Notes: generated by a model not told the origin, from the sequence alone. Counted from the first letter of the stretch, positions 1-6,388 are shown. The stretch: 9,315 nucleotides of DNA from Gemmatimonadales bacterium (GCA_025929805.1 JAICPP010000126.1:1-9315); one strand, 5' to 3'. Translations and numbers: made by a program.

Positions 1-267
1 CCAGAGTTGGCCGGCGGCCTCGCCCGAGTCGTGGACGGTAAGGATGTGGGGGTGCTGGAGTCGGGCGGCGAGCCGGATTTCGCGCTGGAAGCGCTCGGGG
101 CCGAGCGCGTGAGCCAGCTCGGGGTGCAGCACCTTGAGCGCGACCGGTCGGTCGTGCCGCAGATCCTGGGCTAGAAAGACCGTAGCCATCCCGCCCCGGC
201 CCAGCTCGCGCTCCAGCGTGTAGGATGCGGCGAGGGTCGTCTGCAACTGCGTGCGCAGGTCCGTCAA
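1..267 (-). CDS. Ser/Thr protein kinase, N-terminal fragment (runs off left edge)
   Basis: Eighty-nine codons of the N-lobe of a Hanks-type (PknB-like) serine/threonine kinase, which phosphorylates proteins using ATP. Visible from the proposed start: glycine-rich ATP loop GRGGMATV at residues 23-30, the VALK lysine at K45, and the helix-C glutamate E63 in FQREI, followed by the HPHIL.VHDSGE stretch typical of the family. The catalytic loop, activation segment and any C-terminal sensor lie outside the window. I chose the TTG at 265-267 because family members usually begin about here (M-T-D-L-R-x-Q-L-Q). The frame stays open to an ATG at 358-360, but that ATG directly abuts the T-run of a terminator, has no room for a ribosome binding site, and would add 31 residues with no kinase character. 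The TTG itself has only a weak upstream Shine-Dalgarno, so the exact start is uncertain. Kinase identity is secure; target and signal are unknown. Confidence 0.92.
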   Translation of the reverse strand, partial: MTDLRTQLQTTLAASYTLERELGRGGMATVFLAQDLRHDRPVALKVLHPELAHALGPERFQREIRLAARLQHPHILTVHDSGEAAGQLW

Positions 268-360
268 ACAGCTCGGTTTGTGGAAGTAGTCCTTAATGTA
301 CCTCGGCTGCGGCGAGCGGACCAGCAGCGCCGCCTGAGCACCTTCGGGGAGGCGAGCCAT

Positions 361-388
361 AAAAAAGGCCGGTGCGGTTGCACCGGCC
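361..388 (-). terminator. Rho-independent terminator downstream of the tRNA-Gln 3' stub
   Basis: Read on the minus strand, this is a perfect 9-bp stem GGCCGGTGC / GCACCGGCC with a 4-nt loop AACC, followed by six Ts (361-366). It is the second of two tandem terminators behind the tRNA genes, and it insulates the kinase gene from tRNA transcription. Confidence 0.88.
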
Positions 389-390
389 CA

Positions 391-418
391 TTGCCCCTCC
401 TGGGCTCGAGCCGCCAGG
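391..418 (-). pseudogene. Duplicated 3' end of tRNA-Gln (T-arm plus acceptor strand remnant)
   Basis: Bases 391-409 are identical over 19 nt to 461-479, the 3' end of the tRNA-Gln gene, 70 bp away. The similarity continues as a remnant T-stem: minus-strand CCTGG...CCAGG survives, but the T-loop is altered (CGGCTCGAGC instead of TTCGAGC). No D-arm or anticodon arm is recognisable, so this is not a functional tRNA. Both copies are followed by their own hairpin terminator. It could be the scar of a deleted second tRNA-Gln gene, or of site-specific integration at a tRNA 3' end. No integrase is present in the window to decide. Confidence 0.75.
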
Positions 419-431
419 CCGAGCCCACAAT

Positions 432-459
432 AAAAAACGGCCGCGCTTTCTGCGGCCGT
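432..459 (-). terminator. Rho-independent terminator of the tRNA-Ala/tRNA-Gln transcript
   Basis: On the minus strand an 8-bp stem ACGGCCGC / GCGGCCGT with a 7-nt loop ends in a run of six Ts (432-437). It begins one base after the tRNA-Gln discriminator neighbourhood, so it is the primary terminator of the tRNA unit. Confidence 0.9.
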
Positions 460-460
460 A

Positions 461-533
461 TTGCCCCTCCTGGGCTCGAACCAGGACTCTCCTGATCCAG
501 AGTCAGGCGTGTTGCCAGTTACACCAAGGGGCA
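461..533 (-). tRNA. tRNA-Gln(CTG)
   Basis: Full cloverleaf of 73 nt. Acceptor TGCCCCT pairs with AGGGGCA, with discriminator A at 461. The D-stem is GTGT/ACAC, the anticodon stem CCTGA/TCAGG, and the T-arm CCTGG-TTCGAGC-CCAGG. The seven-base anticodon loop CTCTGGA carries anticodon CTG (498-500 on the plus strand reads cag), which decodes CAG as glutamine. The 3' CCA is not encoded, so it must be added by the CCA-adding enzyme. It lies 14 nt downstream of tRNA-Ala in the same direction and is probably processed from one precursor. Confidence 0.97.
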
Positions 534-547
534 GTTTTTAGCGTCCA

Positions 548-620
548 TGGAGCTGAGGGGGATCGAACCCCTGACCTCTGCAGTGCGATTGCAGCGCTCT
601 CCCAGCTGAGCTACAGCCCC
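548..620 (-). tRNA. tRNA-Ala(CGC)
   Basis: Full cloverleaf of 73 nt. Acceptor GGGGCTG pairs with CAGCTCC and contains the G3-U70 wobble pair, the established alanine identity element; discriminator A is at 548. The D-arm is GCTC...GAGC, the anticodon stem CTGCA/TGCAG with loop ATCGCAC, and the T-arm AGGGG-TTCGATC-CCCCT. Anticodon CGC (585-587 on the plus strand reads gcg) reads GCG codons. No CCA is encoded. It is the first gene of the two-tRNA unit. Confidence 0.97.
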
Positions 621-632
621 ACGAAGCCGCGA

Positions 633-661
633 AAATTACCGTCCAACCCCCTGCCCGTCAA
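633..661 (-). promoter_or_regulatory. Probable sigma70-type promoter of the tRNA-Ala/tRNA-Gln unit
   Basis: On the minus strand a good -35 box TTGACG (656-661) is followed by a 17-bp spacer and the weak -10-like hexamer TAATTT (633-638). This places the start of transcription a few bases before tRNA-Ala. The -35 and spacing are good and the -10 is poor, so confidence is moderate. Confidence 0.55.
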
Positions 662-781
662 CCAAATTCCGTTGCTGCCGCCACTTCCGTTGAACCCTAC
701 CCTCGTGAGTTGCGCCGCAATCGTACCGCCGTACCGCCATGCGTCGCCCAGTAGCCCCACCGACTCTCGCAACCTACTTTT

Positions 782-2491
782 GTGGTTGCCCCAGCCATCC
801 GAGGCGCGGCTCTGTCTACCACCATCGATTCGTCACCCGTCGACCGTCTGCAAGCCGGCCGCGATGCCCTGGCCCGCGGCCATTGGCAGGAGGCACGCAG
901 CTCGTTCGAGAACGCACTTCAGGACACTGAAACTCCCGAAGCACTCGAGGGGCTCGGCATGGCCTGCTGGTGGCTGGAGGACTACGCCGCAGCAATCCTG
1001 GCCCGGGACCGGGCCTTTCGTCTGTACCGCTCCCGTGAAGACAGAGTAGCCGCAGCCCGCATGGCCATATGGCTCTCCAATGATTACGCCGACTTCCGGG
1101 GTGAGACGGCCATCGCCAACGGATGGCTTCGCCGAGCGGAGCGGCTGCTGGATGGTCTCGAGCCCACACCGGAGCACGCGCTCCTGGCCTACATGAATGC
1201 CCACGTCGCCCTGATGACGCACCGCGATCCAATTTCGGCTCGCCGGTTGAGTGCCGAAGCGGCCGAGATTGCGCGCAAGGTCGGTCCGGCGGACATGGAG
1301 ATGCTGGGCGTGGCGCTCGAAGGGCTGGCGCTGGTGACGGAAGGGCAGGTCGCGGCCGGTATGGGGCTCCTGGATGAGGCAACGACCGCCGCTACGGCCG
1401 GGGAGCTCACCGATCCGGCGTTGATCGGCACGGCGTGCTGCTACCTGATCCGCGCTTGCGAGCAAGTGCACGACTACGACCGGGCCGCCCAATGGTGCGA
1501 GCGAGTCCGCGAGTTCTGTCAGCGCTGGCAGTTCACCCAGCTCTTCTCCTCCTGCCGGATCCAGTACGCGGCGCTGCTCACCCTTCGCGGCGAGTGGGAG
1601 GAAGCCGAGTCGGAGATCCAGGCGTTACACCGGCACGTAGAGAAGGTCCAGCCCAGACTGGTTCCGATTGCGCTGGCACGCCTGGCGGACTTGCGCCGGC
1701 GGCAGGGCCGCTGGGAGGAGGCAGAGCGGCTGTACCAGGAGAGCGGCTCTCACCTGCTCGCCGTATTGGGCCGGGCCGCACTCGCGCTGGTCCGGGGTGA
1801 AGCCAAGACCGCAGCTGAATTGGCCGAGGAGTACCTGAGACGGGTCCCACCGGAGGACCGCACCGAGCGGGTAGCGGCCCTCGATATTCTGGCCCGGGCG
1901 TATGCCGCCGACAATGCCTTCGAGCAGGCGGAACCTCCACTCGGAGAGCTCAGAACCATCGCCGAGCAAGTCGGGACCGAGCCGCTCCGTGCCACGGTTG
2001 CCTTCGCCGAAGGTTGCCTCCGTGCGGCTCGGGGTGATCACCAGACCGCCTGCCATTGGCTGGAGGAAAGCGCCACGCTATTCGAGCGGAACCGCACACC
2101 ATTCGAAGCCGCTCGGTCCCGCTTGCACCTGGCCCAGATTCTCCTGGCTCTTGGCCGGCGTGACCGTGCCGCCCAAGCCCTGCGGGTGGCGAGGCAGACT
2201 TTCGAAGAGCTCGGCGCGGCGCGATACGCCGGCGCTGCCAGGTTGCTGATGCAGGAGATCGAGCCGCATCGAAAATCAGGCGGCTTCGAGTCAGGCCGGT
2301 TCCGGCTCACCCCCCGGGAACTGGAGGTACTCGGTTTAGTAGCGGAAGGGCTCAGTGACCGCGAGATCGCGGCTCAATTGGAGCTGAGCGAGCATACTGT
2401 CCACCGCCATGTCACCAACATCCTGAGCAAGACTGGGCTCCCCTCCCGCGCTGCGGCAGTGGCACAGGCTTCAAGGCAAGGGCTCCTCTAA
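782..2491 (+). CDS. LuxR-family transcriptional regulator with TPR sensor region
   Basis: A 569-residue cytoplasmic regulator. Residues from about 20 to 490 are helical repeats of TPR type (for example DALARGHWQEARSSFENAL near the start and the GEWEEAE, GRWEEAERLYQES and GDHQTACHWLEES units later), suited to binding a protein or small ligand. Residues about 507-569 are a LuxR/GerE-type HTH, LTPRELEVLGLVAEGLSDREIA followed by the recognition helix region SEHTVHRHVTNILSKTG. There is no receiver domain and no P-loop ATPase, so it is neither a response regulator nor a full MalT-type STAND protein. The start is GTG, the only usable one ahead of the first TPR; no Shine-Dalgarno is visible. It ends in tandem stops TAA TAA. 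It sits divergent to the tRNA unit and 125 bp upstream of the secreted TPR gene, a possible target. The ligand is unknown. Confidence 0.88.
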   Translation: MVAPAIRGAALSTTIDSSPVDRLQAGRDALARGHWQEARSSFENALQDTETPEALEGLGMACWWLEDYAAAILARDRAFRLYRSREDRVAAARMAIWLSNDYADFRGETAIANGWLRRAERLLDGLEPTPEHALLAYMNAHVALMTHRDPISARRLSAEAAEIARKVGPADMEMLGVALEGLALVTEGQVAAGMGLLDEATTAATAGELTDPALIGTACCYLIRACEQVHDYDRAAQWCERVREFCQRWQFTQLFSSCRIQYAALLTLRGEWEEAESEIQALHRHVEKVQPRLVPIALARLADLRRRQGRWEEAERLYQESGSHLLAVLGRAALALVRGEAKTAAELAEEYLRRVPPEDRTERVAALDILARAYAADNAFEQAEPPLGELRTIAEQVGTEPLRATVAFAEGCLRAARGDHQTACHWLEESATLFERNRTPFEAARSRLHLAQILLALGRRDRAAQALRVARQTFEELGAARYAGAARLLMQEIEPHRKSGGFESGRFRLTPRELEVLGLVAEGLSDREIAAQLELSEHTVHRHVTNILSKTGLPSRAAAVAQASRQGLL

Positions 2492-2504
2492 TAACCACGA
2501 CCAG

Positions 2505-2578
2505 ATGGCCGTTTCAGGCCATGGCGCCGGCTGTTCCTCATGGGTCGTTTGGGCGACGCGGAACTTATTGGCGTCCCC
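2505..2578 (+). other. Two small stem-loops between the regulator and the secreted TPR gene
   Basis: A perfect 6-bp inverted repeat ATGGCC-gtttca-GGCCAT lies at 2505-2522. A second hairpin lies at 2551-2578, pairing GGG(c)GACGC with GCGTCCCC around an 11-nt loop. Neither is followed by a T-run, so neither is a classical terminator. They may be leader structure or, for the first, an operator-like palindrome. No convincing promoter was found in this gap. Confidence 0.35.
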
Positions 2579-2616
2579 TAACGTACAGGCGCACTCACCG
2601 CCCCAAGGAGAAGCAC

Positions 2617-4290
2617 ATGCAGCACAGGATTATTGGATCGGTCTTCCTATGGTTTGGCCTGCTGTCTTCCTTAATGAAGCCCATCGTAGCCCAGGAACAC
2701 CGGCATCCGCCCGGGCAGCCCACCACCGGCGCGAGCCAGGCGGAAACGCCCCTCTACGACAATCTGGGCACTCTGCACTACACCATCACGACTGAATCGG
2801 AGCTGGCCCAGAAGTATTTCGACCAGGGGCTCCGCCTCACCTACGCCTTCAACCATGACGAGGCCATCAAGTCGTTCAAGCAGGGGCTCAAGCACGACTC
2901 CACCTGTGCCATGTGCTATTGGGGAATTGCCTACGCCCTGGGTCCCAACATCAACCTACCGATGGATACCTCGCTGGTCCGGCCGGCTTGGGAGGCCGCT
3001 CATAAGGCGGTGCAATACTCGGTGAAGGCGACGCCCAAGGAGCGGGCTTACATCGACGCGTTGACCAAGCGTTACTCGGCCGATCCCAAGGCCAATCGGG
3101 CATCGCTCGATACGGCTTGGGCCCGCGCGATTGGACGGGTATCTCGCCTCTATCCCGATGACCACGACGCCGCGACGCTGTATGCCGAGGCGCTGATGGA
3201 TTTGCGTCCCTGGAACTACTGGACCAACAGCGGGAAGCCAAAGGCAAAGTCCACCCTGGAAACGGTCAAGGTGCTCGAGAAAGTGGTGAGCCGAACCCTG
3301 GACCATCCTGGTGCCTGCCACTTCTATATCCACGCGGTCGAGGCGTCCAATGAGGCCCGCAAGGCCGTGCCCTGCGCCAAGCGGCTGGGGACGCTGATGC
3401 CCGGCGCGGGCCACCTGGTCCACATGCCGACTCACATCTACATCAAGCTGGGGCAGTGGGACCTCGCCGCGGAGCACAATGCCCATGCGGTGCATGCCGA
3501 CGAGCAGTACATCAATGAACGGCGTCCCAGCGGCGTGTACCCGATGGGGTACTACCCGCACAATTTCCACGTCATGTGGTACGCGCTAAACATGCTCGGC
3601 CGGAGCGAGGATGCCCTGCGTGCGGCGCGGAGTATCACGGAGAAGGTGCCGCCGGAAGTAGTGAAGCAGGTGCCGCCGTTCGAGTACTTCTCGCCGACCG
3701 TCCTGTATACCCTCGCCCGGTTCTCGAAATGGGACGAGATCCTGCGTCAGCCCGCACCGCCGGAGAACCTCCGGTATACCACCGGTGCATGGCGATATGT
3801 GCGCGGGCTCGCCTATACCGCGAAGGGCCAGCTCGATTCGGCCGCAGTGGAGCGCGACAGCCTAAGCACCATCGCTGCCGCCATACCAGCCGAGCAGATG
3901 CTGAACCTGAACACCGCCAAGTCGGTCCTGGCGGTGGCGAGGGCTCATCTCGCTGGCGAGATAGCAGCGAAGGAGGGGAGAATCGACGAAGCCGTGACCC
4001 AGCTGAAGCAGGCAATCGCAGGCGAAGATGAAATGACCTATGCCGAACCTCCCGAGTGGTATCTGCCGATGCGTCAGCGGCTGGGCGCGATACTCCTGGC
4101 GGCCGGCCGACCGGTTCAAGCGGAGAAGGCGTTCCGGGACGACCTCGTCCACCGCCCGGAGAACGGGTGGTCACTCTACGGGCTGGCGCAGAGCTTGAGG
4201 GCGCAGAACAAGAATGAGGCTGCTGCTCGGGTCGAGGAACGCTTCCACCAGGCGTGGAAGACGGCTGATGTGAAGCTGGCGGGATTGTAG
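2617..4290 (+). CDS. Exported TPR-repeat protein with His/Cys motifs
   Basis: A 557-residue protein. The ATG is chosen because AAGGAG (2605-2610) lies six bases upstream and because it opens a clear signal peptide: Arg4, a hydrophobic core at about residues 5-19, and probable cleavage near PIVA-QE (residues 22-26). The frame is open further upstream, but without a signal peptide or ribosome site. The mature part has TPR-like pairs (KYFDQGLRLTYAFNHDEAIKSFKQGL near residues 65-90) and a set of motifs in the style of a large secreted TPR family in environmental bacteria: CAMCYWG at 97-103, HPGACHFYIHAVEAS near 230-244, HLVHMPTHIY at 266-275, and YYPHNFHVMWY at 312-322. The many His and two-Cys motifs suggest a metal or cofactor site, which is inference. 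It is probably periplasmic. Its exact function is unknown. It may be co-transcribed with the LuxR-TPR regulator upstream. Confidence 0.88.
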   Translation: MQHRIIGSVFLWFGLLSSLMKPIVAQEHRHPPGQPTTGASQAETPLYDNLGTLHYTITTESELAQKYFDQGLRLTYAFNHDEAIKSFKQGLKHDSTCAMCYWGIAYALGPNINLPMDTSLVRPAWEAAHKAVQYSVKATPKERAYIDALTKRYSADPKANRASLDTAWARAIGRVSRLYPDDHDAATLYAEALMDLRPWNYWTNSGKPKAKSTLETVKVLEKVVSRTLDHPGACHFYIHAVEASNEARKAVPCAKRLGTLMPGAGHLVHMPTHIYIKLGQWDLAAEHNAHAVHADEQYINERRPSGVYPMGYYPHNFHVMWYALNMLGRSEDALRAARSITEKVPPEVVKQVPPFEYFSPTVLYTLARFSKWDEILRQPAPPENLRYTTGAWRYVRGLAYTAKGQLDSAAVERDSLSTIAAAIPAEQMLNLNTAKSVLAVARAHLAGEIAAKEGRIDEAVTQLKQAIAGEDEMTYAEPPEWYLPMRQRLGAILLAAGRPVQAEKAFRDDLVHRPENGWSLYGLAQSLRAQNKNEAAARVEERFHQAWKTADVKLAGL

Positions 4291-4368
4291 CGGTGAGCGG
4301 TGAGCAGTAAGCGGGGACACCAGGCGGCGCTAGCTCCCCCCGCTCATCTCTTACCGCTCACCGCTTTT
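4289..4368. terminator. Long imperfect inverted repeat, probable bidirectional terminator
   Basis: Arms 4289-4316 and 4338-4365 pair: the outer 13 bp (AGCGGTGAGCGGT / ACCGCTCACCGCT) are perfect and 10 of the inner 15 positions match, around a 21-nt loop. A run of four Ts (4365-4368) follows on the plus strand. It lies between the convergent TPR and anti-sigma genes, overlapping the TPR stop codon on the left and the last coding bases of the anti-sigma gene on the right. Each arm is itself a degenerate 7-nt tandem repeat (GCGGTGA), linking it to other repeats in the window. Confidence 0.7.
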
Positions 4369-5210
4369 CGAATGATGTACACCATGGTGCACCCGGCAAT
4401 ACTTGTGATCACATCGTGAGTGGTGCCGGGCGATGCGCGATGATAATCCTCGGGGCCGAGCTCCATCCCCTGGGAACGCCAATCTCCCGAAACAATACAG
4501 AGCTCCTCTACCCACTCGTGCCGATGGCGAGCGACCGCCGCACCAGGCTCCATCCGCACCAATGAGATCTCAATTCCGTCCTGAGCGCTGCCGGCCAGGG
4601 GAAGCGCCAGCGTGCCCGGCTCCATTGGATTCCAGGCTGCCTTGCTCGAGCGCACCGCACGAGGGGAATCCAGCGGGGTGGCGGCTTCCGAACCGGCCAC
4701 GGCCAGCAGCACCGTGTCCATCACCACCGCCATCTTTCGACCGGGAGCTTTGCCGGCAGCCGGGATGAAATCCCCGGCACTCAGCTGGAGCCCGTCACCG
4801 TCCAGTTCGCCCCGGATGATTACGTACCCCAGGTGTCCCGGGCGATACGCTTGCTCCAGCGAGGAGCCACTCGGCAGTGACATCAAAACGGTGCTGCCAG
4901 CCGGATCGGCGTACAGCTGCTTGACCTCGAGCCCACCTTCCTCGCGCCACTCGCCCGAGCCGGATAGCACAAAAGCGAAGCCCTCTCCGGTGATCCGGTT
5001 GAGGAGTCTGTCGCGCAACTCACCGGCAGGCTGAATCGGCTCGGCTCCGAGCTCCAGCAGAGCAACCGTCTCGCGCAGCTCGCGCAACTCGGTCGTGCAG
5101 CTCTCACAGCCGGCGGAGAGGTGAGAAGCCAGCGCGCCATCCGGATCGGCGTCGGGAAGACCCAGGGCCATGGGCGCCAGGCGATCCAGGAGTTCGGAGG
5201 TGTGAGTCAA
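4344..5210 (-). CDS. ChrR-like zinc anti-sigma factor with tandem cupin region
   Basis: A 288-residue cytoplasmic partner of the sigma factor encoded just upstream. The N-terminus has a zinc anti-sigma pattern, H3 with H30-x4-C35-x2-C38, close to the ChrR ligands. The C-terminal cupin has a complete motif 1, G-x5-HRH-x3-E-x6-G, with candidate ligands H229, H231, E235 and H265; their spacing (2, 4, 30) equals that of the zinc site of Rhodobacter ChrR as I recall it. Between them (about residues 75-175) is another cupin-like segment without the HxH ligands, making the protein longer than ChrR (about 213). It starts at TTG (5208-5210), overlapping the sigma stop by 4 nt (TTGA), with GGGAG five bases upstream, so translation is probably coupled. 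Its last residues (KAVSGKR) are encoded by a repeat arm. By family knowledge it should release sigma on oxidative or singlet-oxygen stress; the signal here is unproven. Confidence 0.9.
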   Translation of the reverse strand: MTHTSELLDRLAPMALGLPDADPDGALASHLSAGCESCTTELRELRETVALLELGAEPIQPAGELRDRLLNRITGEGFAFVLSGSGEWREEGGLEVKQLYADPAGSTVLMSLPSGSSLEQAYRPGHLGYVIIRGELDGDGLQLSAGDFIPAAGKAPGRKMAVVMDTVLLAVAGSEAATPLDSPRAVRSSKAAWNPMEPGTLALPLAGSAQDGIEISLVRMEPGAAVARHRHEWVEELCIVSGDWRSQGMELGPEDYHRASPGTTHDVITSIAGCTMVYIIRKAVSGKR

Positions 5211-5824
5211 ACCGACTCCCGCCTCAAGGTACGATCCAGTTCCTTGCGGAGCAGCTGAAGCCCTTGGCGCATCAGCGCGTGCACCTCGCCGGTTCCGGCC
5301 CCGAGTCGCTGCGCGATCTCTGCCACCGTGAGCCCGGCACCGGAGGCAAGCTCGATTGTTTCCCGCTCGTGCGGGCTGAGCCGTTCGAGCGCGTCCCTTA
5401 CCCGGGAGGTCCGAAGCTCAGGCGGGCAGCGAAGCAGCCGACGAGTGAGCGGCACATCGGTGATGCGGTCCTGGAACGCTCTGGCTTTGGGAACAGCCGT
5501 GCCTGAATGCAGGGCAATGGCCCAGGCGCGACAACGCTCGAGGAGCCAAGGCGATAACGCTGGCAATTGGCCCAGCCAGGCTCGCTTGTCCCACAGATCG
5601 GCGAAGGTCTCCTCGACGGCGCCCCCCGCATGTCGGGTGTCGTCGGATATCCCCAGGGCGACTGCATACAGAGTGGGGCCCACGAGATCGAACAACTCAC
5701 CAAGAGCAGCTTCATCGCCCTCGGCAATCCATCGGGCCAACTGTCGCTCGGCGGCGGCACCATCGGGTGCCGAGACCTTACGGCGGGAGGGTTGCTGCTC
5801 GGCTGGAAGAGAGGTCGTACTCAC
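5207..5824 (-). CDS. ECF-type RNA polymerase sigma factor
   Basis: A 205-residue sigma factor of the extracytoplasmic-function class, which directs RNA polymerase to a stress regulon. Region 2 starts near LARWIAEGDEAALGELFDLV and runs through VEETFADLWDKR. The region 2.3-2.4 part that melts the -10 (SPWLLERCRAWAIAL) is diverged from the usual AR-N-x-x-I-D pattern. Region 4 is clear: ALERLSPHERETIELASGAG, then LTVAEIAQRLGAGTGEVHALMRQGLQLLRKEL as the -35-binding HTH. Pairing with a ChrR-like anti-sigma points to the ECF11/RpoE-ChrR type, but assignment to that group needs alignment. The start is GTG with no strong ribosome site; no better start precedes region 2. It is the first gene of a two-gene unit whose own promoter probably lies in the 81-bp gap upstream. 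Sigma factors of this class are usually autoregulated. Confidence 0.9.
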   Translation of the reverse strand: MSTTSLPAEQQPSRRKVSAPDGAAAERQLARWIAEGDEAALGELFDLVGPTLYAVALGISDDTRHAGGAVEETFADLWDKRAWLGQLPALSPWLLERCRAWAIALHSGTAVPKARAFQDRITDVPLTRRLLRCPPELRTSRVRDALERLSPHERETIELASGAGLTVAEIAQRLGAGTGEVHALMRQGLQLLRKELDRTLRRESV

Positions 5825-5866
5825 CGAACCGGGAAGTGGTCAAATACGAACTGGGTCTGCACCCGC

Positions 5867-5896
5867 TAGATAGCTCGAGATGAGCGAACGCGTCAA
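5867..5896 (-). promoter_or_regulatory. Candidate promoter of the sigma/anti-sigma unit
   Basis: On the minus strand TTGACG (5891-5896) is followed by an 18-bp spacer and TATCTA (5867-5872), about 40 bp before the GTG of the sigma gene. The -35 is good and the -10 matches only in part. This looks like a housekeeping-type promoter; I did not recognise a clear ECF11-type autoregulatory promoter in the gap. Confidence 0.4.
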
Positions 5897-5905
5897 CCGC
5901 GCACT

Positions 5906-6388
5906 CTACTTCCGGCGCAGAGCGTAAGTCAACACCTGTTCGTTCCCATCTTCACCCGGCCCGGAGACCAGGATTGTCAGCCGGTCCTTGGCCACCCGCT
6001 GATAGCTGATTCGGGTGGGGAAGTCGTGCCCCAGATTCTCAAATACGACGCGCCGCTTCCTGGAATCGTACTCCGCAACGGGAAAAGATACCGACGAATT
6101 CCCCTCCGGGTACGGCGTCAGTACCAGTGTGTCACCCCGCTGCTCGAACCGCTCGAACTCGAAGCCTGCCGGCTGCCCCTCTTTGGTGTATTTGCTGGCG
6201 CTCAGGATTTGCCCGCCGTCGGGGCCGGTGTAGTGCGCCTCGAAGTCTCGGCCGCTGACGTCCCCATGCCAGGTGCCTTCGAGCCAGGAGAGGTCTCGGA
6301 GGGTAGGCGGGGAAGCGGGAATGCGGGGAGGCGGGGAGTTAGGGGTCGCGAAGAAGAGCAAGAAAGCCGAGAACAGCATAACACGCAT
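5906..6388 (-). CDS. Small exported DUF6265-type protein
   Basis: A 160-residue protein. The ATG has a strong ribosome site GGAGG (6394-6398) five bases upstream. Residues 1-15 (MRVMLFSAFLLFFAT) are a signal peptide, so it is exported. Residues 16-30 are a Pro-rich linker (NSPPPRIPASPP) encoded by a G-rich tandem repeat rather than by ordinary protein-like sequence. The domain starts at LSWLEGTWHGDV (33-44) and ends with FENLGHDFPTRISYQR plus a hydrophobic strand, the pattern I associate with the lipocalin-like DUF6265 family of unknown function. It lies 67 bp after the lipoprotein gene with no terminator between, so it is probably the last gene of that operon. Family assignment is from memory of the motif; a small lipocalin-like binding protein is an inference. 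Confidence 0.8.
   Translation of the reverse strand: MRVMLFSAFLLFFATPNSPPPRIPASPPTLRDLSWLEGTWHGDVSGRDFEAHYTGPDGGQILSASKYTKEGQPAGFEFERFEQRGDTLVLTPYPEGNSSVSFPVAEYDSRKRRVVFENLGHDFPTRISYQRVAKDRLTILVSGPGEDGNEQVLTYALRRK
6301..6343. repeat. Degenerate 8-nt G-rich tandem repeat (GGGAAGCG-like) inside DUF6265 gene
   Basis: On the plus strand the units read GGTAGGCG, GGGAAGCG, GGAATGCG, GGGAGGCG, GGGAG: period 8 with a constant GCG. G-tracts at 6309-6336 fit a G-quadruplex pattern (four tracts, loops of 4, 5 and 4 nt). It falls in coding sequence and supplies residues 16-30 of the DUF6265 protein. It is nearly complementary to the repeat at 6424-6456. Confidence 0.8.

Noticed and set aside
391..479. 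Active integration site of a mobile element
   Set aside because: Direct tRNA-end repeats are present, but there is no integrase, no cargo between them (only a terminator) and no other mobile gene in the window; kept only as a possible scar.
372..1049. Open frame of 225 codons across both tRNA genes and into the LuxR gene
   Set aside because: It reads through two well-supported tRNA genes antisense and overlaps the LuxR coding region in another frame; the product is Pro/Arg/Ser-rich with no motif, typical of GC-rich shadow frames.
833..1492. Long minus-strand frame opposite the LuxR-TPR gene
   Set aside because: Antisense shadow of a convincing gene; no ribosome site or domain.
2541..2600. 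Promoter for the secreted TPR gene (TTGGGC ... TAACGT)
   Set aside because: The candidate boxes do not have acceptable spacing; no pair within 16-18 bp was convincing.
2956..3570. 204-codon minus-strand frame opposite the secreted TPR gene
   Set aside because: Mirror of the TPR coding sequence; His/Gly/Arg-rich product without recognisable motifs.
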